Assembly (NCBI GenBank): GCA_021808195.1
Contig: JAKBCE010000003.1
Coordinates: 1 to 64,000, forward strand
DNA from: Pseudomonadota bacterium
GTDB lineage: Bacteria; Pseudomonadota; Gammaproteobacteria; Steroidobacterales; Steroidobacteraceae
DNA: 64,000 bases
Direction: 5' to 3'
Below the pieces are notes generated by a model, which was not told where the DNA came from, did not search any database, and was given only the letters and a program-made list of their open reading frames with translations. Shown here piece by piece: positions 52,817 through 63,143 of this stretch (positions are counted from its first letter, which is position 1; the number at the start of each line of letters is the position of its first letter). Both the position numbers and the translations under genes were made by a program.

Positions 52817-54601
52817 TCAGTAAGTCCGCGCCTTCGGCGGGACGGTCTCGACCTCATCGGTGAGCGTGTTCAGGTGCACGGGTCGGTACTCGAAGCGTAC
52901 CCGGCCCGGTCCCTCGACCGACACCAACGTGTGCTTCATCCAGTTCACATCGTCGCGATTCGGGTAATCCTCGCGCGCGTGCGCACCGCGACTCTCGGTG
53001 CGGTTGCCCGCCGAGTGGATGGTCGCGGTCGCCTGCATCAGCAGGTTCTCCAGCTCCATCGTTTCGATCAGGTCGGTGTTCCACACCAGCGAGCGGTCCG
53101 TCACCCGCACCTCGGCGAAGGACTCATAGGTCTGCGCGAGCTTGCGCGCGCCCTCGGCAAGGGACTCCCCGGTGCGAAACACCGCCGCATCGAGCTGCAT
53201 GATCTTCTGCATCTCGAGGCGGATCTGGGCCGTCGGGCGCGAGCCCTGGGCGTTGCGCAGCCGATCGAGGCGCGCAAGGGCCAGCTCGGCGTTGTCCTTC
53301 GGCAGCGGCGCGTGGCGCGTGCCCGGTTTGATCAGCTCGGCGCAGCGGCGTGCCGCCTGGCGGCCGAACACCACCAGATCGAGCAGCGAGTTCGAGCCGA
53401 GCCGGTTCGCCCCGTGCACCGACACGCAGGCCGCCTCACCGACGGCCATCAGGCCCGGCACCACGGTGTCGGGATTGCCCTCGTGCGCCCGGACCACCTC
53501 GCCGTGGTAATTGCAGGGGATGCCGCCCATGTTGTAGTGCACGGTCGGCTGTACCGGAATCGGCTCGCGCGTCACATCGACGCCGGCGAAGATCCGCGAG
53601 GTCTCGGCGATGCCCGGCAGCCGCTCGTGGATCACCTCGGGCCCGAGGTGCTCAAGGTGCAGGTGGATGTGATCGTGCTCGGCGCCGACGCCGCGTCCCT
53701 CGCGGATCTCGATGGTCATGGCGCGACTGACGACGTCGCGCGAGGCGAGATCCTTCGCATTCGGCGCATAACGCTCCATGAAGCGCTCGCCCTTGGAGTT
53801 GGTGAGGTAACCGCCCTCGCCGCGCACTCCCTCGGTGATCAGACAGCCGGCGCGGTAGATGCCGGTCGGGTGAAACTGCACGAACTCCATGTCCTGCAGC
53901 GGCAGCCCGGCGCGCAGCACCATGGCATTGCCATCGCCGGTGCACGAGTGCGCCGAGGTGCACGAGAAGTACGCCCGTCCGTACCCGCCGGTGGCGAGAA
54001 TCGTCATGTGCGCCCGGAAGCGATGCAGCTTGCCCTCGGTCATATCGAGTGCAATCACGCCGCGGCACACCCCGTTCTCCATGATCAGGTCGAGCGCGAA
54101 GAACTCGACGAAGAACGTCGCGGAGCGGCGGATCGATTGCTGGTAGAGCGTGTGCAGCAGCGCATGTCCGGTGCGGTCGGCCGCCGCGCAGGTGCGCTGC
54201 GCGATGCCTTTGCCGAAGTGGGTGGTCATGCCGCCGAAGGGCCGCTGGTAGATGCGCCCTTCGCCGGTGCGCGAGAACGGCACCCCGTAGTGCTCGAGCT
54301 CGATCACCGCCGCGGGCGCCTCCTTGCACATCAGCTCGATCGCATCCTGATCGCCGAGCCAGTCCGAGCCCTTGACGGTGTCGTACATGTGCCAGCGCCA
54401 GTCGTCCTCGCCCATGTTGCCGAGCGCGGCGCTGATGCCGCCCTGAGCGGCCACGGTGTGGCTGCGGGTCGGGAACAGCTTGCTGATGCAGGCCGTCGAG
54501 AGGCCCGCCTCGGCGAGTCCGAGCGTGGCACGCAGTCCCGAGCCGCCCGCCCCGATGACGATCACGTCGTAGGTATGATCGATGAATTCGTAGGTGCTCA
54601 T
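52817..54601 (-). CDS. sdhA: Succinate dehydrogenase flavoprotein subunit
   Basis: A 594-residue catalytic subunit of complex II, oxidising succinate to fumarate. The FAD dinucleotide-binding start [21 protein letters not shown] is followed by [17 protein letters not shown], which carries the histidine that binds FAD covalently. Later motifs include [13 protein letters not shown] and [20 protein letters not shown]. It overlaps sdhD by 4 bp. Confidence 0.97.
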   Translation of the reverse strand: MSTYEFIDHTYDVIVIGAGGSGLRATLGLAEAGLSTACISKLFPTRSHTVAAQGGISAALGNMGEDDWRWHMYDTVKGSDWLGDQDAIELMCKEAPAAVIELEHYGVPFSRTGEGRIYQRPFGGMTTHFGKGIAQRTCAAADRTGHALLHTLYQQSIRRSATFFVEFFALDLIMENGVCRGVIALDMTEGKLHRFRAHMTILATGGYGRAYFSCTSAHSCTGDGNAMVLRAGLPLQDMEFVQFHPTGIYRAGCLITEGVRGEGGYLTNSKGERFMERYAPNAKDLASRDVVSRAMTIEIREGRGVGAEHDHIHLHLEHLGPEVIHERLPGIAETSRIFAGVDVTREPIPVQPTVHYNMGGIPCNYHGEVVRAHEGNPDTVVPGLMAVGEAACVSVHGANRLGSNSLLDLVVFGRQAARRCAELIKPGTRHAPLPKDNAELALARLDRLRNAQGSRPTAQIRLEMQKIMQLDAAVFRTGESLAEGARKLAQTYESFAEVRVTDRSLVWNTDLIETMELENLLMQATATIHSAGNRTESRGAHAREDYPNRDDVNWMKHTLVSVEGPGRVRFEYRPVHLNTLTDEVETVPPKARTY

Positions 54602-54984
54602 GCGGCGCCTCCCAACGCCACTTTCAGAACCGCGAACACGCCGGCGGCTGCGGCGAGCACGTGCAGATAACCCACCAGTGCAAGCAGCACGGTGCGCAGG
54701 CCCCGATCGGCCACGTAGTCCTCGATCACCACCCGCACCCCCAACTGGGAATGCCAGGCCGCGCTCGGCACGAACACGATCAGCAGCACCGCCGTCCAGT
54801 CCTCATGCAACCAGCTCGAGAGCGCCGGGTAGGCAAACGAGGGCAGCGAGAGCATCGAGACCACGAACCAGATGCCGAGCGGCACGAGGGCCGCGGCGGT
54901 GAGACGCTGCACCCACCAGTGATGCACGCCTTCCTTGGCCGCGCCACGACCGAGCACCTGGGCGAGCGGTGAACGCAGGCTCAT
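54598..54984 (-). CDS. sdhD: Succinate dehydrogenase membrane anchor subunit
   Basis: A 128-residue three-helix membrane protein. [19 protein letters not shown] opens it; the haem-side motif is [16 protein letters not shown]. With SdhC it binds haem b and quinone. The ATG overlaps the sdhC stop by 4 bp and its own stop overlaps sdhA by 4 bp. Confidence 0.93.
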   Translation of the reverse strand: MSLRSPLAQVLGRGAAKEGVHHWWVQRLTAAALVPLGIWFVVSMLSLPSFAYPALSSWLHEDWTAVLLIVFVPSAAWHSQLGVRVVIEDYVADRGLRTVLLALVGYLHVLAAAAGVFAVLKVALGGAA

Positions 54985-55373
54985 CCGGCATGCCTCCCGG
55001 CGAGCAGCCACCAACCGAGCGCGACGAACAGCAGGGCCGCAGCGCTCATCACGAAGTAGGCACTGGCGCGCGACTGCGCGCGCTCCATGCCCCGGCCACT
55101 GTCCCAGACCAGATGGCGCAGCCCGGCGCACAGGTGGTAGCAGAACGCCGCGAGCAATGCCAACCACAGCAGTTTGAACACGCCGAGCCCGAGCAGCGCC
55201 TGCGCGTGCGCGTAGGCCGTCGGTCCGGCTGCGAGCGCCATCAGCCAGTACACGAGCACGATCAGTCCGAGCGAGAGCAGCAGTCCGGACATGCGGTGCA
55301 GACCGGAGGTGAGCAGCGTGTAGCGGCGCACCCGGTACACGGATAAATGGGGCGAGGTGGGTCGTACAGCCAT
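54981..55373 (-). CDS. sdhC: Succinate dehydrogenase cytochrome b556 subunit
   Basis: A 130-residue membrane subunit beginning RPTSPHLSVYRVRRYTLLTS, with the quinone-site serine in LHRMSGLLLSLG and the haem-ligand region CYHLCAGLRHLVWDSG. Three hydrophobic helices follow the family pattern. The open frame continues upstream, but ATG at 55373 gives the conserved N-terminus. First canonical gene of the sdhCDAB operon. Confidence 0.94.
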   Translation of the reverse strand: MAVRPTSPHLSVYRVRRYTLLTSGLHRMSGLLLSLGLIVLVYWLMALAAGPTAYAHAQALLGLGVFKLLWLALLAAFCYHLCAGLRHLVWDSGRGMERAQSRASAYFVMSAAALLFVALGWWLLAGRHAG

Positions 55374-55386
55374 AAATGCTCGCAGT

Positions 55387-55572
55387 TCAGAAGTCGATAC
55401 AGCGGCCGTTGCGCTCCCAATCGCCAAAGCGCGTCGGCTCCGGACCGGCCGGACCGCCGATCTCGCGCGGGACGCTCTTGGGGGGAGGCGATGCGCCAGG
55501 CGCATCCGTGCCGTTCATCGCGCCGGCTGCGGTTGCAGAGGGCGTGGGGGCGTGATTCGGATCGTCCTGCAT
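55387..55572 (-). CDS. SdhAF4-like succinate dehydrogenase assembly factor (DUF1674)
   Basis: A 61-residue protein whose C-terminus REIGGPAGPEPTRFGDWERN plus GRCIDF is the near-invariant DUF1674 signature. In mitochondria the homologue SdhAF4/Sdh8 binds flavinated SdhA and guards it from oxidation. The first 35 residues are low-complexity. It lies 13 bp upstream of sdhC, in the same direction, so it is probably the first gene of the sdh operon. ATG at 55572 is chosen; a TTG three codons upstream is possible. Confidence 0.88.
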   Translation of the reverse strand: MQDDPNHAPTPSATAAGAMNGTDAPGASPPPKSVPREIGGPAGPEPTRFGDWERNGRCIDF

Positions 55573-55654
55573 GTTCGGCAAGTTTGCCAGAATCGCGCTC
55601 TGCCTGCCACGGCTCAGCCTGAATCGCGCATCTGTACGCTAAGATAATAGTCAT

Positions 55655-56569
55655 ATGAAATGTGAACTGTCCCGCATCGTGCTTGAGGATCTCGGCGCGG
55701 TGCGCATCGTCGGCGCCGACGCGGTGCGTTTCCTGCAGGGTCAGCTGTCCAATGACATGCTGCGCCTCGGCGAGGAGCGCTCCGTACTCGCCGGTTACCA
55801 CAATGCCCAGGGCCGCACGTTTGCGCTGATGCGGCTCGTTCACCTCGGCGAGGCGGAGCTGCTCGCCGTGCTGCCGCGCGAGCTGGCCACGCCGCTGTGC
55901 CAGCGGCTCGCCAAGTACGTGTTGCGTGCGAAGGTGACCCTCACCGATGTCTCAGCCGATTGGCGCATCAGCGGGCTCGCCGCGCGCGCGGATCTCGAGC
56001 TCGGTGAGCCCGAGGCCACACCGCCGGATCTGCCCGCGGCGCGCACCGGCGCGCAGCGGCGCAACGCCGAGCGGTTGTATGTCACGGTCAGCGAGCGGCC
56101 GGTGCGCTGGCTCGAAATCGCCGCGCACCGCGGCGAGGATGCAGGCGTGAACGGCGCGGCGCGCGAGCAGTGGCGCGCGCTCGATATCCGCGCCGCACTA
56201 CCGCAGGTGTACCTCGCCACCGCCGAGCAGTTCGTCGCGCAGATGTTGAATCTCGATGCGCTCGATGCCATTGCCTTCGACAAGGGCTGCTACAGCGGCC
56301 AGGAAGTGATCGCGCGGGCGCATTACCGCGGCCGGGTCAAGCGGCGTGCGCAGCCGTTTCGCTCACTCGCCCCGGCCGAGCTCGCCCCCGGGCAGAGCGG
56401 CGTGCTCGGCGATGGGCGCCCGTTCACGGTGGTGGATGCCGCTCGCCTGCCCGACGGGCGGTGCGAGTTTCTCGCCGTCGCCCCGCTGAGCCCGGCCGAG
56501 GAGACGAACGGGGCGACGCCGAGGCTTGCCGCCGAACCGCTCGAGCGGCCCTACCCGCTCAGCGACTAG
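55655..56569 (+). CDS. ygfZ: tRNA-modifying / iron-sulphur maturation protein YgfZ
   Basis: A 304-residue folate-binding protein of the GcvT-like family that supports repair or assembly of certain iron-sulphur enzymes such as MiaB. The signature DKGCYSGQEVIARAHYRGRV carries the conserved cysteine (KGCYxGQE). RFLQGQLSNDML and AGYHNAQGR are N-terminal family marks. It is divergent from the DUF1674-sdh operon; a -10-like TAAGAT lies about 15 bases before the ATG. It ends 8 bp from the convergent murI. Confidence 0.94.
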   Translation: MKCELSRIVLEDLGAVRIVGADAVRFLQGQLSNDMLRLGEERSVLAGYHNAQGRTFALMRLVHLGEAELLAVLPRELATPLCQRLAKYVLRAKVTLTDVSADWRISGLAARADLELGEPEATPPDLPAARTGAQRRNAERLYVTVSERPVRWLEIAAHRGEDAGVNGAAREQWRALDIRAALPQVYLATAEQFVAQMLNLDALDAIAFDKGCYSGQEVIARAHYRGRVKRRAQPFRSLAPAELAPGQSGVLGDGRPFTVVDAARLPDGRCEFLAVAPLSPAEETNGATPRLAAEPLERPYPLSD

Positions 56570-56577
56570 CTCGCCGC

Positions 56578-57384
56578 TCACAGATCGATCAGCTCCACTT
56601 CGCCCGGGGCGATCGGCCGCTCGAGAAAACGCGCCCCGATGCGCGCGAAGCGCTCCGGGGCGTCCGTGGCGAGCAAGCGCAGCGTGCCCGCTCGAGTGTG
56701 AGCCGACTGTCCGGCCGCCTCGCGCGCGGCACGCACGTGCCGCGCGGTGGTCTCGGCCGAGTCGACGATGCGCACCGCCGGACCGACCGCGGCGCGGATC
56801 GCCCCGAGGAGCATCGGAAAATGCGTGCAGCCGAGCACCAGAGTATCGGCCGCCTCGCACCCGGCGCGCGCGACAAACAACCCATCGAGATAATGGTGCG
56901 CCACGGCCTCGGCGATCGGTCCCTCGGCAAGCCCTTCCTCGGCCAACGCCACAAACAGCGGCGCCGGCAGCGCATGCACCGTCGCGCTTGGTCGGCGCGC
57001 GAGGATGGCCTGCTGATACGCCCCGCCACGCACCGTGCCCTCGGTGGCAATCACCGCGATGCGCCCGCTCGGGGAGGCGGCGCAGGCCGCCTGCGCACCG
57101 GGCTCGATCACCCCGAACACCGGCACCGGCGCGAGGCGGGCGCGCACCGCCGGCAGACTCACCGCCGAGGCGGTGTTGCAGGCCACCACCAGACAGTCGA
57201 TGCCGCAGCCGGCGAGCGCCTCGGCCGCCTGCAGTGCGTAGCGCTGCACGGTGTTGGGGCTCTTGGTGCCATAGGGCAGACGCGCCGTGTCGCCGAGGTA
57301 CACGAACGGCTCGCCGGGCAGCTCGTGCAACAACGCCTTCAACACCGTCAGGCCGCCGACCCCGGAGTCGAATACCCCGATCAT
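56578..57384 (-). CDS. murI: Glutamate racemase
   Basis: A 268-residue cofactor-independent racemase giving D-glutamate for peptidoglycan. It starts IGVFDSGVGGLTVLKALL; the two catalytic cysteines are in VVACNTASA and LGCTHFPML. LGDTARLPYGTKSPNTV is also diagnostic. It begins 40 bp after lysS and is convergent with ygfZ. Confidence 0.96.
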   Translation of the reverse strand: MIGVFDSGVGGLTVLKALLHELPGEPFVYLGDTARLPYGTKSPNTVQRYALQAAEALAGCGIDCLVVACNTASAVSLPAVRARLAPVPVFGVIEPGAQAACAASPSGRIAVIATEGTVRGGAYQQAILARRPSATVHALPAPLFVALAEEGLAEGPIAEAVAHHYLDGLFVARAGCEAADTLVLGCTHFPMLLGAIRAAVGPAVRIVDSAETTARHVRAAREAAGQSAHTRAGTLRLLATDAPERFARIGARFLERPIAPGEVELIDL

Positions 57385-57424
57385 GCCCGCTGCACGAGCT
57401 CCGAGGCGCCGCCGCGGCGCCCCC

Positions 57425-58945
57425 TCACAGGCTCTCCGGGCGCAGATGCGGAAAGAGGATCACGTCGCGGATCGAGGGCGAGTCGGTGAAAAACATCACC
57501 AGCCGATCGATGCCCACGCCAAGCCCGGCGGTCGGCGGCATGCCGTACTCGAGCGCCCGCACGTAATCGGCATCGTAGAACATCGCCTCCTCGTCGCCGT
57601 GGTCCTTGCGCGCCACCTGGGCCCGAAAGCGCGCCGCCTGATCCTCCGGGTCATTGAGCTCGGAGAACCCGTTGGCGAGCTCCCGCCCGGCGATGAACAG
57701 CTCGAAGCGGTCGGTGAGGAACGGATCCTGATCGTTGGCGCGCGAGAGCGGGGAGACCTCGGCCGGATACGCGCACACGAACGTCGGATCGTACAGCGTG
57801 TGCTCGGCGGTCTTCTCGAAGATCTCGATCTGCAGCTTGCCCGGACCGTCGTGCGGCTCGACCGCGATGCCGAGCCGCTCGCATACCGAGCGCAGATACC
57901 CCACCTCGCGCAGCGCCGAGCGGTCCAGGTCCGGATTGTGCTCGAGAATCGCCTCCTCGACCGTCACGCGTCGAAACGGGCGCGCCAGATCGTAATGGCG
58001 GCCCTGATAGGTGAGCTGCTCGCTGCCGTGCACCGTCTGCGCCAGACCCCGGATCGCCTTCTCGATCCAATCCATCAGATCGCGGTAATCGGCATACGCC
58101 AGATACAGCTCGAGCATCGTGAACTCGGGGTTGTGCTGCGTCGAGAGCCCCTCGTTGCGGAAGTTGCGGTTGATTTCGTAGACGCGCTCGAGCCCGCCGA
58201 CCACCAGCCGCTTCAGGTACAGCTCCGGCGCGATGCGCAGGTACATATCCATGTCGAGCGCGTTGTGATGGGTGACAAACGGCCGCGCGCTCGCCCCGCC
58301 GGGGATCGGCTGCATCATCGGCGTCTCGACCTCGATGAAATCGAGCGCGTCCAGGAAATCACGCAGGTAGCGAACGATGCGCGCACGCGTGCGGAACACA
58401 TTGCGGCTCGTCTCATTGACGATCAGATCAACGTAGCGTTGCCGGTAGCGGGTCTCGACGTCGGCGAGCCCATGCCACTTGTCGGGCAGCGGCCGCAGCG
58501 ACTTCACCAACAGCCGCAGCCGCTCGACGCGCACCGAGAGCTCGCCCGTCTTGGTGCGGAACAACACCCCGCTCGCCCCGAGGATGTCCCCGACGTCCCA
58601 GGTCTTGAACTGCTCGTAGAGCTCGGCCCCGAGCGCATCCTTCTGCACAAACAGCTGGATCTGCCCGGTGCGGTCGGCGACGTTGACGAAACTCGCCTTG
58701 CCCATCACCCGCTTCAGCAGCATCCGCCCGCCGACAGTGACGTGGGTGGGGTTGGCGGCGAGCCACTCCTCGCTGCGCTCGCCAAACGCCTCCTGCAGCT
58801 GCCCGGCGAGCGCATCGCGGCGGTAGTCGTTCGGATAAGCCGCGCCGCGCGCGCGCCAGGCGGCGAGCTTGGCGCGCCGCTCGGCGATCAGCTTGTTCTC
58901 ATCGGGTCGCTCGGCGCTGCCGCTCGGCGCATTGGTGTCTGTCAT
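57425..58945 (-). CDS. lysS: Lysyl-tRNA synthetase, class II
   Basis: A 506-residue synthetase. The N-terminal OB-fold anticodon-binding domain includes [19 protein letters not shown]; class II motif 1 lies near [20 protein letters not shown], motif 2 in [16 protein letters not shown] with HNPEFTMLE, and motif 3 is [15 protein letters not shown]. The N-terminus has a short non-conserved Asp/Asn/Pro lead ([19 protein letters not shown]). It lies 7 bp after prfB, the usual prfB-lysS pair. Confidence 0.97.
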   Translation of the reverse strand: MTDTNAPSGSAERPDENKLIAERRAKLAAWRARGAAYPNDYRRDALAGQLQEAFGERSEEWLAANPTHVTVGGRMLLKRVMGKASFVNVADRTGQIQLFVQKDALGAELYEQFKTWDVGDILGASGVLFRTKTGELSVRVERLRLLVKSLRPLPDKWHGLADVETRYRQRYVDLIVNETSRNVFRTRARIVRYLRDFLDALDFIEVETPMMQPIPGGASARPFVTHHNALDMDMYLRIAPELYLKRLVVGGLERVYEINRNFRNEGLSTQHNPEFTMLELYLAYADYRDLMDWIEKAIRGLAQTVHGSEQLTYQGRHYDLARPFRRVTVEEAILEHNPDLDRSALREVGYLRSVCERLGIAVEPHDGPGKLQIEIFEKTAEHTLYDPTFVCAYPAEVSPLSRANDQDPFLTDRFELFIAGRELANGFSELNDPEDQAARFRAQVARKDHGDEEAMFYDADYVRALEYGMPPTAGLGVGIDRLVMFFTDSPSIRDVILFPHLRPESL

Positions 58946-58952
58946 AGCTTGC

Positions 58953-60048
58953 CTACAATCCCGCCTTGAGCGAGGCCTCCAGGAACTGATCGAGATCGCC
59001 GTCGAGCACCGCGGTGGTGTTGCCCACCTCCACCCCGGTGCGCAGATCCTTGATGCGCGACTGGTCGAGCACGTAGGAGCGGATCTGGTTGCCCCAGCTG
59101 ACGTCGGACTTGGACTCCTCGAGCACCTTGGCCGCCGCGTTGCGTTTGTTCACTTCCAGCTCGTACAGCTTCGCCTTCAGCATCTTCATCGCGGTGGCGC
59201 GGTTCTTGTGCTGGCTGCGCTCGTTCTGGCAGGCGACCACGATGCCGCTCGGCAGGTGCGTGATGCGCACCGCCGACTCGGTCTTGTTGACGTGCTGGCC
59301 GCCGGCGCCCGAGGAGCGGTACACGTCGGTCTTCAGATCCGCCGGGTTGATGTCGATCGCGATGTCATCATCGACCTCCGGGGAGACGAACACCGAGGCG
59401 AAGGAGGTATGGCGGCGGTTGCCGGAGTCGAACGGGGACTTGCGCACCAGGCGGTGCACCCCGGTCTCGGTGCGCAGCCAGCCGTAGGCAAACTCCCCGC
59501 GTACCTCGATGGTGGCGCTTTTCATCCCAGCGACCTCCCCGGGATTGGCGTCGATCACCTCGCAGGCAAAGCCGCGCGCAGCGCCCCAGCGCAGGTACAT
59601 CCTGAGCAGCATCTGCGCCCAGTCCTGCGCCTCGGTGCCGCCGGCGCCGGCCTGAATGTCGAGAAAGGCGCTGTGCGAGTCCATCTCGCCGCGGAACATC
59701 CGCTTCAGCTCGAGCTGGCGGACTGCCTTCTCGAGCGCCCCGGCCTCGGCGGTCAGCTCGCGCACGGTCGCCTCGTCGGCCTCGCTCTCGGCGAGCTCGA
59801 GCAACTCGGCGGTATCGCGCAGACCGCCATCGACGCGGTCGATGACCTCGATGTCCGCGCTCAGGCGCGCCCGTTCGCGACCGAGCTGCTGCGCCCGCTC
59901 GGGCTGCGACCAGATGCCCGGCTCCTCGAGCTCGCGGACGACTTCCTCCCAGCGCTCTTTCTTGCGGTCGTACTCAAAGAAACCCCCGTAGGGAGCCCAT
60001 ACGCTCCTCGAGATCTTTGAGCTGGCGCTTGAGTGGATTGACTTCCAT
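58953..60048 (-). CDS. prfB: Peptide chain release factor 2 (programmed +1 frameshift)
   Basis: Release factor for UGA and UAA. The ATG at 60048 opens a 24-codon frame ([19 protein letters not shown] and five more residues) ending in an in-frame TGA at 59976-59974. After skipping one base the frame continues from 59975 as [13 protein letters not shown] to the end, giving about 364 residues, the standard length; the gene is therefore complement(join(58953..59975,59977..60048)). The GGQ catalytic motif is in [14 protein letters not shown]. The TGA is the classic autoregulatory site: low RF2 favours frameshifting and hence more RF2. It precedes lysS by 7 bp. Confidence 0.97.
59974..59987 (-). 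other. prfB +1 programmed frameshift signal
   Basis: On the minus strand GGGGG (59987-59983), three Ts and CTT TGA (59979-59974) reproduce the canonical Shine-Dalgarno-like element, slippery CTT and UGA stop of prfB. Spacing between the G-run and CTT is 3 bases, as in E. coli. The base after TGA is G rather than the common C. Confidence 0.95.
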
Positions 60049-60132
60049 CGTGCAGTGCCGTCCGAATGAAATACGCGGTGAAGCCGATCATGCTAGCGGC
60101 CCGCGGCGTGAATTTCCAGCCTCGCGCCGCGC

Positions 60133-61092
60133 TCAGGCTCTCCCCTCGGCGCGATTGAGCAGTTGCGCCAGCTGCACGCGGCTCGTGATGCCGAGCTTGC
60201 GATAGGCGCGGTGCATGATGGTGCGCACCGTGGCCGGCTCCACCGCACAATGGCGCGCCACGTAGCGATAATCCCGTCCCGTGGCAAGCAGACGCATCAC
60301 CTGGTACTCGCGCTGCGTCAGCCGCTCGCTCACCGGCACGGCCGCGAGGCTGAGCACCAGCGCGTCGGAGAAGCGGCGCGTGATGAGCCGCTCGGATCGG
60401 TTCGCGAGCTGCACGACCCGGGCATCGAGCGCGCTCATCAGCAGCGGGGCCGGCAGGCGCCAGCCGCCCCAGCGCGGCCAGGCGGTCTCGATCGCCGCGT
60501 TCACGCGCTGGCCGCAGTGCAGCACGGTACCGTCCGGTAGCGTCACTGCGCGATGCGGGGCCGGGGCGAGACTCGGCTCGCTGCTCGCGCGCTGCAGGCA
60601 CAGCGCGCGGTTCACGCGGCGCGACTCCGCCAGATGCGGCATCAGCATCGCGAGCGACAGCCGGTCGGCCTGATCAAACGGTGGATCGAGCGGCGCCCGC
60701 TGCAACCACAGCCACTCCCCGCCGCGCTCGATCGCCGCAGCGCGGGCGAGCAGCGCAGGCGGCCCTTGGCGCTCGCGCGGCGGGAGCGTTCCGCTGCCGA
60801 GCGGGGCGCACTCGGCGACCTCGATGTCCTGCACCGCGGTGGGTGCCCCGAGCACCTGCGGATGCGCGCGCACCTGCGCGAGCACCGACTCGAGCGCCTG
60901 CGGCGCGAGACGATGCGAGTGCAACCGATGGATTTGCAGTTGTCCCTCGCTCACCCGGCCGGTGAACCAGAGCGCCGAGAGAAACCGGACGTGCTCGCCG
61001 AGCGTTTCAAGTGCGAGTGCCTGGAACTGCGCCATCGAGGTGTGCTGCGCGCTGCGATACAGGCGCTGTGCGAGTTCGAGAATAGCCTCCAT
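60133..61092 (-). CDS. LuxR-family transcriptional regulator
   Basis: A 319-residue regulator with a C-terminal LuxR/NarL helix-turn-helix (about residues 255-315: LTQREYQVMRLLATGRDYRY, then ATVRTIMHRAYRKLGITSR). The N-terminal 240 residues match no receiver, PAS or autoinducer domain that I can recognise, although two cysteine-poor halves with VREG-like strands suggest a GAF-like sensor. It is transcribed towards prfB, 84 bp away, and is preceded by a 332-bp gap after recJ. Target genes are unknown. Confidence 0.82.
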   Translation of the reverse strand: MEAILELAQRLYRSAQHTSMAQFQALALETLGEHVRFLSALWFTGRVSEGQLQIHRLHSHRLAPQALESVLAQVRAHPQVLGAPTAVQDIEVAECAPLGSGTLPPRERQGPPALLARAAAIERGGEWLWLQRAPLDPPFDQADRLSLAMLMPHLAESRRVNRALCLQRASSEPSLAPAPHRAVTLPDGTVLHCGQRVNAAIETAWPRWGGWRLPAPLLMSALDARVVQLANRSERLITRRFSDALVLSLAAVPVSERLTQREYQVMRLLATGRDYRYVARHCAVEPATVRTIMHRAYRKLGITSRVQLAQLLNRAEGRA

Positions 61093-61390
61093 GATCCCCC
61101 ACTTGCCATGCGAATGCCCGGTGCCCCGGCGAGAGCAGCGCTCTCACCGACATCCGTTGCCCGCGTGTTACGACCGAAATGCCGTGTGGGACGCGCGCTG
61201 CCGACTCCGCGGCGCTCGCGTGCACCCAAGTAGAATTGCCCGTCATGATAGCCAATCGCGCCCGGCACTGCGACGCCGCCGAGGTTATATCTTCATGCGC
61301 CGCGGGCATCAGGCCGCACGCGGTGTGCCACGGCTGCGTTGTCGTCAACGCCCGCTCGTCGGGCGCACCGAGCACCGCCCGCACACCCGA
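61093..61390. other. Intergenic region between recJ and the LuxR-type gene
   Basis: About 300 bp that must hold the promoter of the LuxR-type gene. Open frames here are short and on both strands, with no family resemblance. On the minus strand TATCAT (near 61248) and TATAAC (near 61290) are possible -10 elements, without convincing -35 partners. No RNA gene was recognised. Confidence 0.4.
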
Positions 61391-61411
61391 AGAAAAACGG
61401 GCCACGCGGCC
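61391..61411 (-). terminator. Possible intrinsic terminator of recJ
   Basis: 14 bases after the recJ stop, the minus strand reads GGCC GCGT GGCC CG followed by TTTTT CT. The stem is short (4-5 bp) but followed by a U-run, unusual in this GC-rich window. Confidence 0.4.
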
Positions 61412-61424
61412 GATGAGGAAGGGC

Positions 61425-63143
61425 TCAGGGCGCGAGAATGTGATCGACCAACAGCTGCAGCCGCCGCTCGCCCTGGTATTCGTTGACATCCAGGCGATAC
61501 ACCAGGCGGCGGGCGCCCTGCGGGAGTTCTCCATCCGCCTGCGGATCGAGCAGGTTGAAGGCGATCGCATCGAAAGTGCGCGTCCCGGCGCACTCGAGCC
61601 ACATCTTCACGTGCCGCTCGCCGACCACACGGGCCTTGCGCACCGTGAACACGCCATCGAAGCTCGGCTCCGGAAAGGCCTGCCCCCAGGGTCCGGCGGC
61701 GCGCAGCGCCTCGGCGGTCTCGAGCGCGATCTCCTCGACCGCGAGCTCCCCGTCGGTCTCGATCGCATCGGCGAGCGCCAGGTGCGCCGACCACTCGGCC
61801 ACCTCGGCATCGAACAACAGGGCAAACTCATCGAGCCGATCGCGCGCCAGCGTCAGGCCGGCCGCCATGGCATGCCCGCCGAAGCGGCCGATCAGTCCCG
61901 GATGGCGCGCATCGAGCCGCGCCAGCACATCGCGGATGTGCACGCCGGGCACCGAGCGCGCCGAGCCGCGCAGATCGCCATCCTCGGCGAGCGCAAAGGC
62001 GATCACGGGCCGGCGCACCCGCTCCTTGACGCGGCTTGCCACCAGACCCACCACGCCCTGATGCCAGCTCGCATCGAACAGGCACACCGCATTGCGCTGC
62101 ACCGCGCGGGCGTGCCTCTGATCCAACACCCGCACCGCCGCAAACGCCTCGGCCTGCATGCGCGCCTCGATCTCGCGCCGCTCGCGATTGAGCGCATCGA
62201 GCCGCGCGGCAAGCGCGCCGGCCGCTGCCGGCGCCTCGAGCAGGCAGTGAATGCCGATCGACATGTCATCGAGCCGCCCGGCGGCATTGAGCCGCGGCGC
62301 CACGGCGAAGCCCAGATCCGAGGTGCTGGTGCGCCCGAGGGGCCGCCCGGCCGCCTCGAGCAGCGCGCGGATGCCGGCGACGCAGCGCCCGGCGCGGATG
62401 CGCCGCAAGCCCTGCGCCACGAGCACGCGGTTGTTGCGATCGAGCGGCACCAGATCGGCGACGGTGCCGAGGGCGACCAGGTCGAGCCACTCGGCCACCC
62501 CCGGGGCGTTGGCGCCGAGGAGCCCGGCCGCCTCGAGCCGCCGACGCAGCGCGGCGAGCACGTAGAAGGCGACCCCGACCCCGGCAAGCGCACGGCTCGC
62601 GAAGCGGCTCGCGGGCAGGTTGGGATTGACGATGACGCGCGCCTCGGGCAGCTCGCTGCCCGGCAGGTGATGATCGGTGATCAGCACCTCGATGCCGAGC
62701 GCGCGCGCCTCGGCGACGCCGGCGAGGCTGGCAATGCCGTTGTCCACCGTGACGATCAGGCTCGGGGCGCGCTCGGCCGCCACGCGCACGATCTGCGGCG
62801 TCAGCCCGTAGCCGAACGCAAAGCGGTTGGGCACCAGAAAATCGGCCGTAAAGCCCCACGCACGCAGCGCCCGCAGCATCAGCGCGGTGCTCGTCGCCCC
62901 ATCGGCATCGAAATCCCCGATCACCAGAATGCGCCCGCCATCGCGCTGGGCGAGCAACAGCTCGGCGGCCGCCTCGACCGACTCCAGCGTGCTCACCGGC
63001 GCGAGCCGCTCGAGCGAGGTGTCGAGATCCTCGGCGCTGCGCACTCCGCGGGCGCGATACACGCGGTGCAGCACCGGATGCAGCGCCGCGGGCAGCGTGA
63101 GCGTCTCAGCGCCGCTCGCGCGACGCACCACGCGCAGCATCAT
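61425..63143 (-). CDS. recJ: Single-stranded-DNA-specific exonuclease RecJ
   Basis: A 572-residue 5'-3' exonuclease used in recombination and mismatch repair. Phosphoesterase motifs of the DHH family: VIGDFDADGATSTALML, LIVTVDNGIAS, ITDHHLPG and LVALGTVADLVPLDRNNR, then the DHHA1 part with RFGGHAMAAGLTL. ATG at 63143 overlaps the stop of the upstream rpfE-like gene (ATGATG), implying coupling. recJ-prfB-lysS order is conserved in gammaproteobacteria. Confidence 0.96.
   Translation of the reverse strand: MMLRVVRRASGAETLTLPAALHPVLHRVYRARGVRSAEDLDTSLERLAPVSTLESVEAAAELLLAQRDGGRILVIGDFDADGATSTALMLRALRAWGFTADFLVPNRFAFGYGLTPQIVRVAAERAPSLIVTVDNGIASLAGVAEARALGIEVLITDHHLPGSELPEARVIVNPNLPASRFASRALAGVGVAFYVLAALRRRLEAAGLLGANAPGVAEWLDLVALGTVADLVPLDRNNRVLVAQGLRRIRAGRCVAGIRALLEAAGRPLGRTSTSDLGFAVAPRLNAAGRLDDMSIGIHCLLEAPAAAGALAARLDALNRERREIEARMQAEAFAAVRVLDQRHARAVQRNAVCLFDASWHQGVVGLVASRVKERVRRPVIAFALAEDGDLRGSARSVPGVHIRDVLARLDARHPGLIGRFGGHAMAAGLTLARDRLDEFALLFDAEVAEWSAHLALADAIETDGELAVEEIALETAEALRAAGPWGQAFPEPSFDGVFTVRKARVVGERHVKMWLECAGTRTFDAIAFNLLDPQADGELPQGARRLVYRLDVNEYQGERRLQLLVDHILAP

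Noticed and set aside
51677..54670. An uninterrupted plus-strand frame of nearly 1000 codons
   Set aside because: It lies antisense to sdhE, sdhB and sdhA, has Arg/His/Ala-heavy composition and no motifs; high GC keeps the reverse frame free of stops.
57287..58969. A plus-strand frame of about 560 codons
   Set aside because: Mirror of lysS with no motif of its own.
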